Shown: positions 18,083 to 27,206 of the stretch, in pieces | Layout of the letters: every line of letters starts with the position of its first letter | Position numbering within the stretch: position 1 is the first letter of the stretch | Source: DASWUZ01 sp036401395 | Lineage (GTDB): Bacteria; Acidobacteriota; Terriglobia; Terriglobales; Acidobacteriaceae | DNA: 64,000 bases | Assembly: GCA_036401395.1 (NCBI GenBank) | Contig: DASWUZ010000043.1 | Span: 1-64,000, forward strand | Direction: 5' to 3' | Position numbers and translations under genes: made by a program | Notes under the pieces: model-generated | Seen by the model: the letters and a program-made list of their open reading frames with translations, nothing else | The model's database searches: none | Told to the model about the DNA's origin: nothing

Positions 18083-18527
18083 AGTTGGGCTCCGCGTTAG
18101 GCTTAGGTCGGGGTTCAAGTGCAATTCGAGCGCCAAAGTGTCTAAATAGAACCCTATGAGATTAAAGCGGCTTACGGAGTCTCGCAGGCAAATGGACCCG
18201 ATCGTATGTCCGGATTCGCCACGGGTTGTCCGTGAACGAACAGCGGAGACCGCGATGGATTACGTTCCCAGTTGACGCGAACAGGTCAAGTCACTCCTTG
18301 GGCGCCTGGCGCCTAACATCGGGCTTTGAACGAGATGGCAGGAGGTCAGGTCTCATGTGCGGCGGGCCTGAAGTGGAATCGCCGCTGTGGGGCTAAAAGG
18401 AGAGGATTTACGGATCGGGGAACGGGTAGAGGAATGGAGGCCGGCTCGCCAGAAACCTGAGGCCACCCTTCTCCCTGGCCGACGCTCGCTGGGTGACACG
18501 CTGTCTAAAGTGCGACAATAAGATGTT
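18083..18527 (+). other. 445-base gap between divergent genes
   Basis: Upstream region of both the minus-strand permease and the plus-strand dehydrogenase at 18528. No open frame of note, no RNA gene and no clear repeats. Promoters for both directions must be here, but I cannot place them with confidence. Confidence 0.4.
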
Positions 18528-19619
18528 ATGGCTACGGAGATGAACGCGGCTGTGCTTTACGGTCAGGAAGACGTGCGAATCGAGCGCGTTCCGATGCCGC
18601 GCCCGGAGCCTGGGGAGATCGTGGTGCGCATTACGGCGGCCCTTACCTGCGGCACTGATCTTAAGGTCTATCGCCGAGGCTACCACGCCAAGATGCTGGT
18701 TCCGCCCGCCTTATTTGGGCACGAGTTAGCTGGGGTGGTGCATGCCGTTGGCCGGGGTGTGACGAAGTTTACCCGCGGCATGCGAGTGGTGGCGTTGAAC
18801 TCCGCGCCATGCGGGAAGTGCTTCTGGTGCCAGCACGGGCAGGAGAACCTTTGTGCCGACCTGCTCTTCAACAACGGCGCTTATGCGGAGTACATCCGGG
18901 TGCCGGCGCGGATTGTTGAAAAGAACACGCTGATCGTGCCGGACGGCGTTCCTCTGGAGCATGCGGCCTTGACGGAGCCGCTGGCATGCGTGGTCCGCGG
19001 CCTGGACGAGACGGGAGCACAACCGGGCGACACGGTTGCGGTGATCGGTGCCGGACCCATCGGCCTGATGTTCATTCATACGGCGCAGCTCTCGGGTATG
19101 CGGGTGATCGCGGTAGTCAAGCGGGATGAGCAGGTGGCGACGGCGCGCATCTTCGGTGCGGAGAAGATTGTACAGACCACGGCAGCCGATGATGTTGTTG
19201 CGGCGGTGCGTTCTCTGACCCCCGAGAGGCGCGGCGCCGATGTTGCCATCGAGGCAGTTGCGACCCCGCATACCTGGCAGTGGGCGGTCGATATGGTGCG
19301 CCGTGGCGGTACTGTGAACTTCTTTGGCGGTTGCGCGGCGGGAACGCGGGTGAGCCTCGATACCAATCGCCTGCACTACAACGACATCACGCTCAAGGCG
19401 AGCTTTCACCACACTCCGGCAAGCAGCCGCAAGGCGTTTGAACTGCTGACCAGCGGACGGTTCAACTGTGGCGAGTACATCACGGGTCGCGCTCCGCTGG
19501 TTGAACTCGATCAGGTCTTTCGCAAGCTGATGGACCGCTCCAATGACGTAAGGAGCGGGCTGAACGGCGAGCGGAAGGCGGACAAGAAGAACGACATTAA
19601 GACGGCGATCATTCCTTAG
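18528..19619 (+). CDS. second zinc-dependent dehydrogenase of the hopanoid cluster
   Basis: Medium-chain dehydrogenase, 363 residues. Motifs: LTCGTDLKVYRRGYH (catalytic zinc, about 39-53), FGHELAGVVHAVG, the structural-zinc set PCGKCFWCQHGQENLC, and GAGPIGLMFIHTAQ (Rossmann). It is only moderately similar to the 14343 gene, so the two are ancient paralogues rather than a recent duplication. The C-terminus has a lysine-rich tail. It lies 37 bases upstream of hpnC on the same strand. Substrate unknown; a place in squalene or hopanoid side-chain chemistry is inference from position. Confidence 0.87.
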   Translation: MATEMNAAVLYGQEDVRIERVPMPRPEPGEIVVRITAALTCGTDLKVYRRGYHAKMLVPPALFGHELAGVVHAVGRGVTKFTRGMRVVALNSAPCGKCFWCQHGQENLCADLLFNNGAYAEYIRVPARIVEKNTLIVPDGVPLEHAALTEPLACVVRGLDETGAQPGDTVAVIGAGPIGLMFIHTAQLSGMRVIAVVKRDEQVATARIFGAEKIVQTTAADDVVAAVRSLTPERRGADVAIEAVATPHTWQWAVDMVRRGGTVNFFGGCAAGTRVSLDTNRLHYNDITLKASFHHTPASSRKAFELLTSGRFNCGEYITGRAPLVELDQVFRKLMDRSNDVRSGLNGERKADKKNDIKTAIIP

Positions 19620-19656
19620 AGGCTGTCGATGAAACCCGGAATGTTAGTGAGAGGGC

Positions 19657-20664
19657 ATGCCTGACATCCTCATAAACAGTGCTGATCAGACGGAGCTTCC
19701 CGAGCTGATTGACCGGGGATGGGCAGCGCTGCCGGCCGAGTACCGGATTCCTGCGGTGCGGCCCTCGCTGGCGGAGGCGCGAGCCTATTGCAAGCGGCTG
19801 ACTGAGTCACACTACGAGAATTTCCACGTGGCCTCGTGGTTTCTGCCGCGGCGACTGCGGCCTCACTTCGAGAGTATTTACTCTTACTGCCGCATCTCGG
19901 ACGACCTCGGCGATGAGGTCGGTGACGCTGCGCAGTCGCTTGCGCTGCTCGATCTGTGGAGTGGGGAGCTGGACGCGTGCTACCGCGGTGACGGAACGGA
20001 GGCGCGGCATCCGGTGTTTGTCGCGCTTGGAGAGACGATTCGCGAGTGCACGATACCTAAGGAGCCATTCGCGGATCTGCTGGTAGCGTTTCGCGGCGAT
20101 CAGACTGTGACTCGGTATCAGACGATGGCCGATGTGCTGGATTACTGCCGCTACTCCGCCAACCCGGTCGGAAGGCTGGTTCTGCTGGCATGCGGCTATC
20201 GGGATGAGGAGCGCTTTCGGCTGTCAGACTTTACCTGTTCGGCGCTGCAGCTGGCCAACTTCTGGCAGGATGTTCGCGATGACTTCAACAAGGGCCGCAT
20301 CTACCTGCCACAGGCTGACATGCAGCGCTTCGGGGTTGATGAAACGACCATTGCTGCGGGACGCGCGACTCCACAGTTTCGCGAGCTGATGCGGTATGAG
20401 GTCGAAGAGGCGCGGAAGATGTTCGGACAAGGGCTGCCACTGATCAGGATGGTCGACCGTGAGCTGGCCGTCGACCTCGATCTGTTCAGCCGTGGCGGGC
20501 TTGAGATACTCAGAGCGATCGAAGCCCGCAGATTAGATGTTTTGAGCGCCCGGCCGGTGATCTCGAAGGGCAGGAAGGCAGGGCTGCTGCTGCGCGCTCT
20601 TTGTGGCAAGCTGCTGCCCGGCGGGAGCTTGCCAAGACCTGATAGCACCGAGACAGCCCGGTGA
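19657..20664 (+). CDS. hpnC: hydroxysqualene synthase HpnC
   Basis: With HpnD and HpnE makes squalene from two farnesyl diphosphates; HpnC turns presqualene diphosphate into hydroxysqualene. Trans-prenyltransferase fold of 335 residues. Motifs: FHVASWFLPRRLRPHF, YCRISDDLGDE with the first Asp-rich site (about 86), and FWQDVRDDFNKGRIYLP with the second (about 205-221). A GAGAGG Shine-Dalgarno lies before the ATG. It overlaps hpnD by 4 bases. Confidence 0.95.
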   Translation: MPDILINSADQTELPELIDRGWAALPAEYRIPAVRPSLAEARAYCKRLTESHYENFHVASWFLPRRLRPHFESIYSYCRISDDLGDEVGDAAQSLALLDLWSGELDACYRGDGTEARHPVFVALGETIRECTIPKEPFADLLVAFRGDQTVTRYQTMADVLDYCRYSANPVGRLVLLACGYRDEERFRLSDFTCSALQLANFWQDVRDDFNKGRIYLPQADMQRFGVDETTIAAGRATPQFRELMRYEVEEARKMFGQGLPLIRMVDRELAVDLDLFSRGGLEILRAIEARRLDVLSARPVISKGRKAGLLLRALCGKLLPGGSLPRPDSTETAR

Positions 20665-21722
20665 GTACGCGGGTGGAGAAGCGGGAGGGCGCTGTTGCGC
20701 CGCGCGAGATGGGCCAGCCGGCTGAGCGGTCCACAATGACCTCGGCTGGTGGACGGTGGCCGGAGACGAAGATTGCCGCGGCGTATCGGGCGTGCGAAGA
20801 GATCGCCCGGCGGGAGGCGCGGAATTTTTACTACGCGTTTCGCGCCTTGCCCAAGGCGAAGCGCAATGCAATCTGCGCCGTGTATGCGTTCATGCGGCAC
20901 GCCGACGATCTCTCCGACGATGAGACGATCTCGCACACGGAGCGCCGGGCGGCTCTCGACGGGTGGCTCGCCGAGTGGCACCGGTTCGATGAGGCGTTTG
21001 AGCGGGCAGCCCTGGGCGACAGGTTCTCGAGCGGCGACCTCGTCTTCCTCGCGTTGGCAGACGCGCGACGGCGCTTCGGCATCCCTTCCGATCTGCTGGA
21101 TGAGCTGGTCGAAGGGACGGCGATGGACTTGCGCGGGTCGATGCAACGCGCTGTAATCTCAGCATCGGCTGGACCTGTGCTCGATCTTTACCCAACCTTT
21201 GACGAGCTCTATCGCTACTGCTACCTGGTTGCGTCTGTCGTAGGCCTGGTATGCATCCGCATCTTTGGCTATGAAGATCTGCGCGCCGAAAAGCTGGCCG
21301 AGGAGACTGGCATTGCCTTCCAGCTGACGAACATCCTGCGCGATGTACGCGAAGACGCGGAGCGCGGGAGGATATACCTGCCCGTCGAAGATATGGAGCG
21401 GCTGGGGGTCACACCGGACGAGTTGGCCCGCGTTGCCGTCGGGCACCGAGCCACTGCCGGCCAACGCGAGTTGCTCGCGCTTGAGGCGAGGCGCGCTGAG
21501 CACTACTACGAGTCGGCCCAGGCGCTGCTACCGCTGATCTCACCGGACAGCCGGCCCGCTCTCTGGGTGCTGGTGACGATCTATCATGAGCTGCTCCAGC
21601 GCATCGTTCGAAGTAGGTTTGAGGTCTTTGCGGCGAAGGTGCGAGTGCCCACCTGGAAGAAATTTTGGATACTCGGACGAGGCCTGCTGCGCGTATTTGC
21701 GTATCGGCTCGGGCTGGGCTGA
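20661..21722 (+). CDS. hpnD: presqualene diphosphate synthase HpnD
   Basis: Condenses two farnesyl diphosphates to presqualene diphosphate. 353 residues. Motifs: NFYYAFRALPKAKRNA, MRHADDLSDDE (first Asp-rich site, about 78) and LRDVREDAERGRIYLP (second). The first about 30 residues (GTG 20661 up to the segment before KIAAAYRACEE) are not conserved-looking, so ATG 20736 is a possible alternative start. The start overlaps the hpnC stop codon, and hpnE follows after 3 bases. Confidence 0.95.
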   Translation: MSTRVEKREGAVAPREMGQPAERSTMTSAGGRWPETKIAAAYRACEEIARREARNFYYAFRALPKAKRNAICAVYAFMRHADDLSDDETISHTERRAALDGWLAEWHRFDEAFERAALGDRFSSGDLVFLALADARRRFGIPSDLLDELVEGTAMDLRGSMQRAVISASAGPVLDLYPTFDELYRYCYLVASVVGLVCIRIFGYEDLRAEKLAEETGIAFQLTNILRDVREDAERGRIYLPVEDMERLGVTPDELARVAVGHRATAGQRELLALEARRAEHYYESAQALLPLISPDSRPALWVLVTIYHELLQRIVRSRFEVFAAKVRVPTWKKFWILGRGLLRVFAYRLGLG

Positions 21723-21725
21723 TCT

Positions 21726-23189
21726 ATGGCGTCTTCCACTTTGAACGCAAAGGCCGCCCGTTCTTCAGTCGTTGTGATCGGCGGAGGTGTCGCGGGGATT
21801 GCAGCGGCTTGCGCATTGGCCGATGCGGGATTTCGCGTGCAGCTGCTGGAGCGCAGGCCCTACCTCGGAGGGCGCGCATCGTCCTATGAGCATCCGGGCA
21901 CCGGCGAGGTGATCGACAACTGCCAGCACATCCTGCTCGGCTCGTGCACGAACCTCATTGATCTTTACGAGCGGCTTGGGGTCGCGTCCAGCATTCGCTG
22001 GTTTGATCGCTTCACCTTCATTGAGCCGGGAGGGCGGTGCAGCGTGTTGCAGCCGTCGTGGCTGCCCGCTCCACTCCACTCGTCTTTATCGTTCCTGGGC
22101 GCGCACGCTTTTTCGGCTGCCGACAAGCTGGCCCTTTCTCGCGGGCTAAGCGCCTTTCTCTTGGGTGTGCCCGGCGACTCGGAGGAAAACTTCGCGGATT
22201 GGCTGGTTCGCCACAAGCAGACCCCGGCCGCTATCGAGCGCTTCTGGAAGCCGGTGCTGGTGAGCGCATTGAATGAGGAGATGGAGCGCATCTCCGTGCA
22301 CTACGCCGGGAAGGTAATCCGCGAGACTTTTTTGCGCTCAGCGGAGGCCGGCCGGATGGGGGTTCCCAGTGTTCCGTTGAGCGAACTTTACGGGCGGGCG
22401 GTCGATTACATCGAGGCGCGCGGGGGTAGTGTGCATGTGCGGGCGAGCGCGGAGAGCTTTGAACGGATGCCCGCTCCCGGAGCCGGGAAGTCGGATCGAT
22501 GGCTGGTGCGGTCGGCGGATGCGGACTTCGCGGCTGATGCGGTCGTTCTAGCCTTGTCCTTCGAAGGGATGGCGGCTATGTTGCCGCATCTTCCCGGGGG
22601 CGACGGAGCTACAGGGCTTGGGGCGCAGCTCGGCCGCTTCGAACATTCTCCGATTACCGGAATACATCTCTGGTTTGATCGCGAGATCACCGACCTAGAG
22701 CATGCCGTCCTGCTCGATACCACGATCCAGTGGATGTACAACAAGTCGAAGCTGCAGCAGGGCCGCCACGGCGCCGCCGGCGGAGCCTCGGGCGGCAGTT
22801 ACCTGGAACTCGTGGTGAGCGCCTCGCGGTCGATGGTCCCTATGCAGCGGCAGGAGATTATCGATCTCGCGGTTCGCGAACTGGCGCTTTTCTTCCCTGC
22901 GGTGCGCGAGGCGACGCTGCTCAAGGCTGCGGTGGTGAAGGAGGTGCGCGCGACCTACTCGATACGCCCGGGGCTCGACGCATTCCGGCCTGGAGCGGTT
23001 AGTCCTTGGCCTGGCATCTTCCTTGCGGGAGATTGGACGGCGACTGGCTGGCCGGCGACCATGGAAGGAGCCGTTCGCAGCGGCTACCTCGCGGGGGATG
23101 CCGTTCTCGCCGAGGTTGACCGGGGTTCGGCGCGGAGTTTCGTGCGCCCCGACCTGCCGGCTGCCGGACTGATGCGTCTGGTGAAGTAG
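21726..23189 (+). CDS. hpnE: hydroxysqualene dehydroxylase HpnE
   Basis: FAD-dependent enzyme that reduces hydroxysqualene to squalene, the substrate of Shc. 487 residues. N-terminal dinucleotide motif VVVIGGGVAGIAAACALADA (about 15-34), then LLERRPYLGGRASS, and the C-terminal flavin motif IFLAGDWTATGWPATMEGAV, typical of the phytoene-desaturase-like amine-oxidase fold. It is the last gene of the hopanoid cluster and meets the convergent moaC 21 bases on. Confidence 0.95.
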   Translation: MASSTLNAKAARSSVVVIGGGVAGIAAACALADAGFRVQLLERRPYLGGRASSYEHPGTGEVIDNCQHILLGSCTNLIDLYERLGVASSIRWFDRFTFIEPGGRCSVLQPSWLPAPLHSSLSFLGAHAFSAADKLALSRGLSAFLLGVPGDSEENFADWLVRHKQTPAAIERFWKPVLVSALNEEMERISVHYAGKVIRETFLRSAEAGRMGVPSVPLSELYGRAVDYIEARGGSVHVRASAESFERMPAPGAGKSDRWLVRSADADFAADAVVLALSFEGMAAMLPHLPGGDGATGLGAQLGRFEHSPITGIHLWFDREITDLEHAVLLDTTIQWMYNKSKLQQGRHGAAGGASGGSYLELVVSASRSMVPMQRQEIIDLAVRELALFFPAVREATLLKAAVVKEVRATYSIRPGLDAFRPGAVSPWPGIFLAGDWTATGWPATMEGAVRSGYLAGDAVLAEVDRGSARSFVRPDLPAAGLMRLVK

Positions 23190-23209
23190 CTTCTACGATC
23201 ACTGATGCG

Positions 23210-23674
23210 CTAGTGTCGCTGGTACTCGCCGCTCTTGCCGCCGGTCTTGCGTTCTAAAGCGATCTCACGGATGACGATGCCCTTGTCGAGCGCCTTGCAC
23301 ATATCGTAGATGGTGAGCGCGGCGATGCTGGCTGCGGTCATCGCCTCCATCTCAACACCCGTGCCGGCCATGGTGGCGGCGACGGCACGAACCGCCACGC
23401 CGCCTTCAACGACTGTCGCCGACACGTCGATGAAGGTGAGCGGCAGAGGGTGACACATGGGAATCAACTCGGAGGTGCGCTTCGCGGCTTGTATCCCGGC
23501 GAAGCGGGCGATCTCGAGTGGATTGCCCTTGGGATTGCCGGGGAGGGCGCGCAGTACCTCCTCTGATAATGCGATGAAGGCAGAGGCCTCGGCCTGGCGC
23601 CGGGTGGCCGCCTTTTCACTGACGTCGACCATGCGCGCGTGTCCATCTGGGTCGTAGTGTGAGAGCTTGCTCAT
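23210..23674 (-). CDS. moaC: cyclic pyranopterin monophosphate synthase
   Basis: Second step of molybdenum cofactor synthesis, forming cPMP. 154 residues, the usual size. Motifs: MVDVSEKAATRRQAEA near the N-terminus, IPMCHPLPL (about 72-80), GTGVEMEAMTA (about 105-115), MCKALDKG and the ERKTGGKSG tail, all family-conserved. It lies 55 bases downstream of moeA on the same strand, forming a small Moco unit. Confidence 0.95.
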   Translation of the reverse strand: MSKLSHYDPDGHARMVDVSEKAATRRQAEASAFIALSEEVLRALPGNPKGNPLEIARFAGIQAAKRTSELIPMCHPLPLTFIDVSATVVEGGVAVRAVAATMAGTGVEMEAMTAASIAALTIYDMCKALDKGIVIREIALERKTGGKSGEYQRH

Positions 23675-23729
23675 GCCTTCAGCTTAAATGCCGGAGGAGG
23701 ATGCCGGGCTGCATGAGGCGAGTTGGAGC

Positions 23730-25013
23730 CTAATCCAGCAGGACGGAGACTGTCTCACCGGCTGCCATGCTTCCGCGCTCCGGTGGAATGACGAGGTAGC
23801 AGTTCGCCTTTGCCGTGCTGGCTAGATCGCCTGAGCCCTGCCACGGAATGGTGGCGACCTCGGATTCAAATGGTGGCAGATTGCGGAGGTTCGCCGGAAG
23901 AAAGCGGGTCAGCCCGGGCTTGACCTCGAGGGGCGCTGCGAGGCGCGCTTGCACGAAGCGCGGCGCTTCATGACCGGGGGAGGCGACGCCGGCAAGAGCT
24001 TCGATTACGGGCCGGACAAAGAGCGCGAAGGTTACCAGGGTTGAGACGGGGTTGCCCGGCAGGCCGAAGAAGTAGCGATGGCCTGCCTGGTGAGGGATGC
24101 GCCCGAAGACGAGGGGGCGGCCGGGCTGGATGAGCACTCCGGTGAAGAGGAACTCGGCGCCGATTGATAGCAGGACCTCTTCGACGAAATCGAACCTTCC
24201 TGCTGAGACGCCTCCGGAGAGCAGGACGAGGTCGTCTGAGAGTGCAACACGAATTGCCGCTTCGATGTTTTTTTTATCGTCTTTTGCAATCGGCAGGCGG
24301 TGCGGTTCTCCACCTGCGAGCGCGATTTGTGCGGCCAGGGAATAGCTGTTCGAGTTGCGAATGTGGTAAGGGAGGATCGGCTGGGAGAGTTCGACCAGTT
24401 CGTCACCCGTGGCTAATACTGCCACCTGCGAGCGCAGATAGACAGGCAGCTCGGAGTAGCCGCACGCTGCTGCGGCCCCGATGTGGTTAGCAGCGAGCCG
24501 CGTGCCGGTCTCTAAAATCATGGCTCCTCTGCGCGCCTCGGCTCCCGACGGAACTATGTTGTCGCCGGCTTGAGCAGCCCGGGATGAGTCGAGAAGGATG
24601 GTTGCGGGGCTGCCATCAGAGGAGGGTCGTTCGGTGATGTGTTCCACCATGAGGACGCAATCGGCACCCTCGGGAACGGGTGCTCCGGTCATGATCTCTA
24701 CCGCTTCGCCTGGACTGACGGGAGGCGTCGCGAGTGCGGCTGGATCTCCCGCCCTGATTCTGCCTACCACCTTCATTGGTGCGTGTACATCTGCTGCGCG
24801 GCAGGCGAATCCATCACGAGTGGCGCGGCGGAAGGGCGGCTGGTCGCGATCGGCAGTGACTGGACTGGCGAGTACACGGCCGAGCGCATCGAGCAGTGGC
24901 ACATTTTGCTGCTGGAGGCTGCTGGAGGCGAGCAGGGTGGCCGCGGTCTGCTTCACAATCAAAGCTGCGTCTGTATAGCTGAGGGCGGAGGGGGGCGCTG
25001 CAGGTGTGCTCAC
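23730..25013 (-). CDS. moeA: molybdopterin molybdenumtransferase
   Basis: Inserts molybdate into adenylylated molybdopterin. Motifs: DRDQPPFRRATRDGFACRA (about 64-82), RIRAGDPA, VEIMTGAPVPEGAD, the domain III stretch VLLSGGVSAGRFD (MoeA/MogA fold), GLPGNPVST, and RFLPANLRN. 427 residues from GTG 25013. The frame is open to an ATG at 25076, but that start lies within a hairpin ending the upstream gene, whereas the GTG has a TACAAT box 6 bases upstream. moaC follows. Confidence 0.93.
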   Translation of the reverse strand: MSTPAAPPSALSYTDAALIVKQTAATLLASSSLQQQNVPLLDALGRVLASPVTADRDQPPFRRATRDGFACRAADVHAPMKVVGRIRAGDPAALATPPVSPGEAVEIMTGAPVPEGADCVLMVEHITERPSSDGSPATILLDSSRAAQAGDNIVPSGAEARRGAMILETGTRLAANHIGAAAACGYSELPVYLRSQVAVLATGDELVELSQPILPYHIRNSNSYSLAAQIALAGGEPHRLPIAKDDKKNIEAAIRVALSDDLVLLSGGVSAGRFDFVEEVLLSIGAEFLFTGVLIQPGRPLVFGRIPHQAGHRYFFGLPGNPVSTLVTFALFVRPVIEALAGVASPGHEAPRFVQARLAAPLEVKPGLTRFLPANLRNLPPFESEVATIPWQGSGDLASTAKANCYLVIPPERGSMAAGETVSVLLD

Positions 25014-25019
25014 GAATGG

Positions 25020-25025
25020 ATTGTA
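25020..25025 (-). promoter_or_regulatory. candidate -10 element for leaderless moeA
   Basis: On the minus strand TACAAT is followed by 6 bases and the GTG at 25013. The spacing matches the sites at 3992, 4515 and 7429 and would start the mRNA at the GTG. Confidence 0.35.
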
Positions 25026-25064
25026 GCTGGGGCTGCTCAACGAACCGACCTGGTCAGGACTTAT

Positions 25065-25106
25065 GAACGGGCCCATCTTTCGCGCCTGGCGAGGATGGGC
25101 CTGTTC
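25065..25106 (-). terminator. hairpin between the TPR gene and moeA
   Basis: Arms GAACGGGCCCATC (25065-25077) and GATGGGCCTGTTC (25094-25106) pair at 12 of 13 positions plus one G-T. It lies 18 bases beyond the stop of the minus-strand TPR gene, so it is probably its terminator. There is no long T-tract. Confidence 0.5.
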
Positions 25107-25123
25107 AGTTGTATTGCGGTGAC

Positions 25124-26212
25124 TTACTTTTTGGCCTTGTAGGTGGTTTTGACGGTGGTGGCGACTTCAGCCAGAACTGCTTTGACGTCGGGCGCGAACG
25201 GGCCGGTCGGGGCGAGGTCGAGATACTTCTGGTAGGCCTCGATACAGCCCGGAGGCGGTATGATCTTACCCGACTTCTCGTCGATAGTGGCCTTGCCGAC
25301 GAGCGCCTGGCCTTTCAGATAATAAGGGATCGCGCGGGTCGGCTCGGCAGCGATTGCTTTATCAGCGGCGGCGGCGGCCGCATCCGACTGATTGATGCGA
25401 GTGAACATGATGGCCTGGTTCTGGTAGTACATGCCGGCCTGTGTGGGGTTCAGCTTGGCAGCCGCTTCATACGCAGCGATCGAATCCGGCATCTTGTTCT
25501 CGTTCGCGTAGACCTCACCCAGGCTGTTGTTAATCGCTCCCTCAGTGGCGGGGTCAGGCTTCTTCGAGGCGGTCTCGAGATCGAGTGATTTCTTCAGAGA
25601 GGTCTCTGCATCAGGATACTTCTTGAGCCCGGATTGAGCATTGCCCAATTCCAGCCAAAGCAGAGCGCGAGTGGGGTCCTGGGTGGTCGCCTGTTGCATG
25701 AGCGACTCGGCCTCGGTGTAGTTCTTTGCCTTGTTGTCGTCGCGGGCTTTAATCAGGTTTGCATTCAGGTTCTTGATGCCGGCGTTCTCCTTGAGAACCT
25801 CGGCGTTCTTCCTGCGAGTCTCTTCGACGGCCTTCTTCTCTTCAGGGGTCATCTTCGAGATGTAATCGGGCCGGGTCATGTCGAAGTTCTGAGTCAGGTC
25901 AGCGCCAGCAGCTACCTTAACCTCTGTGAACTGATCCAGCACCTTGTCGCGCGCCATCTGGCCCTTGCGCAGGGAGAAGACGTAGGTGCCCGGCTTGATG
26001 TTGTCGCCTGTGTAGTTGCCATCCGCGTCCGAGGTGAAAGTGTAGCGAGGATTTTGCATCGAGGGATCATCTGAGAGGATGACGGTAGCGTCGGCTACGG
26101 GGATCCCGATGGAGTCCTGGATGTGTCCATGGACCTTCGCCGGCTTGTCCTGGGCGAGGGCGGGTAGGGTGGCGAGCAAAGCTGCGGCCACCATGAGAGT
26201 GATCTTTCGCAT
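25124..26212 (-). CDS. secreted TPR protein with a carboxypeptidase-regulatory-like domain
   Basis: 362 residues. A clear signal peptide (KITLMVAAALLATLPALAQ) is followed by a Cna-B/carboxypeptidase-regulatory-like sandwich (VHGHIQDSIGIPVADATVIL to about residue 110). A charged helical linker leads to TPR repeats (for example ALLWLELGNAQSGLKKYPDA and GAINNSLGEVYANENKMPDS). ATG 26212 is chosen because GGAG lies 9 bases upstream; ATG 26218 is too close to it. Likely a periplasmic or surface scaffold; this architecture is common in Terriglobia. No partner gene is evident. Confidence 0.85.
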   Translation of the reverse strand: MRKITLMVAAALLATLPALAQDKPAKVHGHIQDSIGIPVADATVILSDDPSMQNPRYTFTSDADGNYTGDNIKPGTYVFSLRKGQMARDKVLDQFTEVKVAAGADLTQNFDMTRPDYISKMTPEEKKAVEETRRKNAEVLKENAGIKNLNANLIKARDDNKAKNYTEAESLMQQATTQDPTRALLWLELGNAQSGLKKYPDAETSLKKSLDLETASKKPDPATEGAINNSLGEVYANENKMPDSIAAYEAAAKLNPTQAGMYYQNQAIMFTRINQSDAAAAAADKAIAAEPTRAIPYYLKGQALVGKATIDEKSGKIIPPPGCIEAYQKYLDLAPTGPFAPDVKAVLAEVATTVKTTYKAKK

Positions 26213-26359
26213 TGTCATTTTCTCCTTGGAGTGGTCGCCGCCGGACCGGCTTGCGACTTCCATCTTCAGTTCGCCTGGGCCGCCTTCCGGGCTGCCGGAA
26301 TCTGTTCCGTAGCCAGCCTTGGAACGGCGTAAGTCCGATCTATCTGAACACTTTGAAAG

Positions 26360-27079
26360 CTACTTTGTCGCGTAAGGAATTGGGTCAGTCATCCCTGCCT
26401 CGTGGAAGGCGCGGAGTCTGAGGGCACAGCTGTCGCAGACGCCACAGGCCTTGGCCTCACCTGAATAGCATGACCAAGTTAAATCGAACGGCGCAGACAG
26501 TTCAACCCCCAACGAGACGATCTCGCTCTTGCGCATATGGATGAGCGGAGTGACGACTTCGATGTCTCCCTTGCGGGTTCCGGTGCGGATTACCTGCTGG
26601 AAGGCCTGGTAGTAGGCTGGCCGGCAGTCGGGATAGCCGGAGCTATCCTGCTCGACGGCGCCGATAAAGATGCTGCGGGCGCCGAGGACCTCGGCCCAGC
26701 TTACGGCTGCGGACAGGAAGTGGGCGTTGCGAAAAGGAACATAGGTCACTGGGACCGAGTGGCCGATCGGCTCCTCAGTTGGTGCGATCGGGACAGGGAT
26801 GCTAGGGTCCGTCAGCGCGGAGCCTCCTATCTGCCGAAAGATGTCGATGCGCAGGGGCAGGAACTGCTGAAAGTAGAAATGGCCGGCGACCTGGCGGGCG
26901 CTCTTGAGTTCCCGAGCCTCGGTACGCTGGCCATAGCTGAAGTGGAGCGCATATGCGTCGTAATCCCGGGCCGCCAAGGCAGCGCATACTGCGGAATCCA
27001 TGCCGCCGGAGAGGCACACTACGGCACGTTCTTTGCCTGCTGCAGGGGAGTTATGGCGAGACTTCTGGTCGGATTTCAT
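26360..27079 (-). CDS. queC: 7-cyano-7-deazaguanine synthase
   Basis: ATP-dependent conversion of carboxy-deazaguanine to preQ0 in queuosine synthesis. 239 residues. The N-terminal PP-loop is VVCLSGGMDSAVCAALA, followed by LHFSYGQRTEARELKSA. The C-terminal zinc cysteines are in TWSCYSGEAKACGVCDSC. No other queuosine gene is nearby, and no preQ1 riboswitch was recognised in the 127 bases upstream. Confidence 0.95.
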   Translation of the reverse strand: MKSDQKSRHNSPAAGKERAVVCLSGGMDSAVCAALAARDYDAYALHFSYGQRTEARELKSARQVAGHFYFQQFLPLRIDIFRQIGGSALTDPSIPVPIAPTEEPIGHSVPVTYVPFRNAHFLSAAVSWAEVLGARSIFIGAVEQDSSGYPDCRPAYYQAFQQVIRTGTRKGDIEVVTPLIHMRKSEIVSLGVELSAPFDLTWSCYSGEAKACGVCDSCALRLRAFHEAGMTDPIPYATK

Positions 27080-27150
27080 CCTATAGATATCCTACCCGGT
27101 GCGGCTTGATGCTAACGGAGAACGGGGGATGAGCAACCCGCCCCAATCTG

Positions 27151-27156
27151 TATACT
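27151..27156 (+). promoter_or_regulatory. candidate -10 element of the receiver-protein gene
   Basis: TATACT about 50 bases before the ATG at 27207. No convincing -35 box at 17 bases. Upstream lies a GGGG...CCCC short inverted repeat (27124-27144). Confidence 0.3.
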
Positions 27157-27206
27157 CTGGCGACAAGAGGCTCTAACCGCAGGCTTTACCCCTGTACCGG
27201 AGAGAA

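Noticed and set aside
25014..25076. moeA starting at ATG 25076
   Set aside because: That ATG is inside a hairpin that probably ends the upstream TPR gene; the GTG at 25013 gives a normal MoeA N-terminus.
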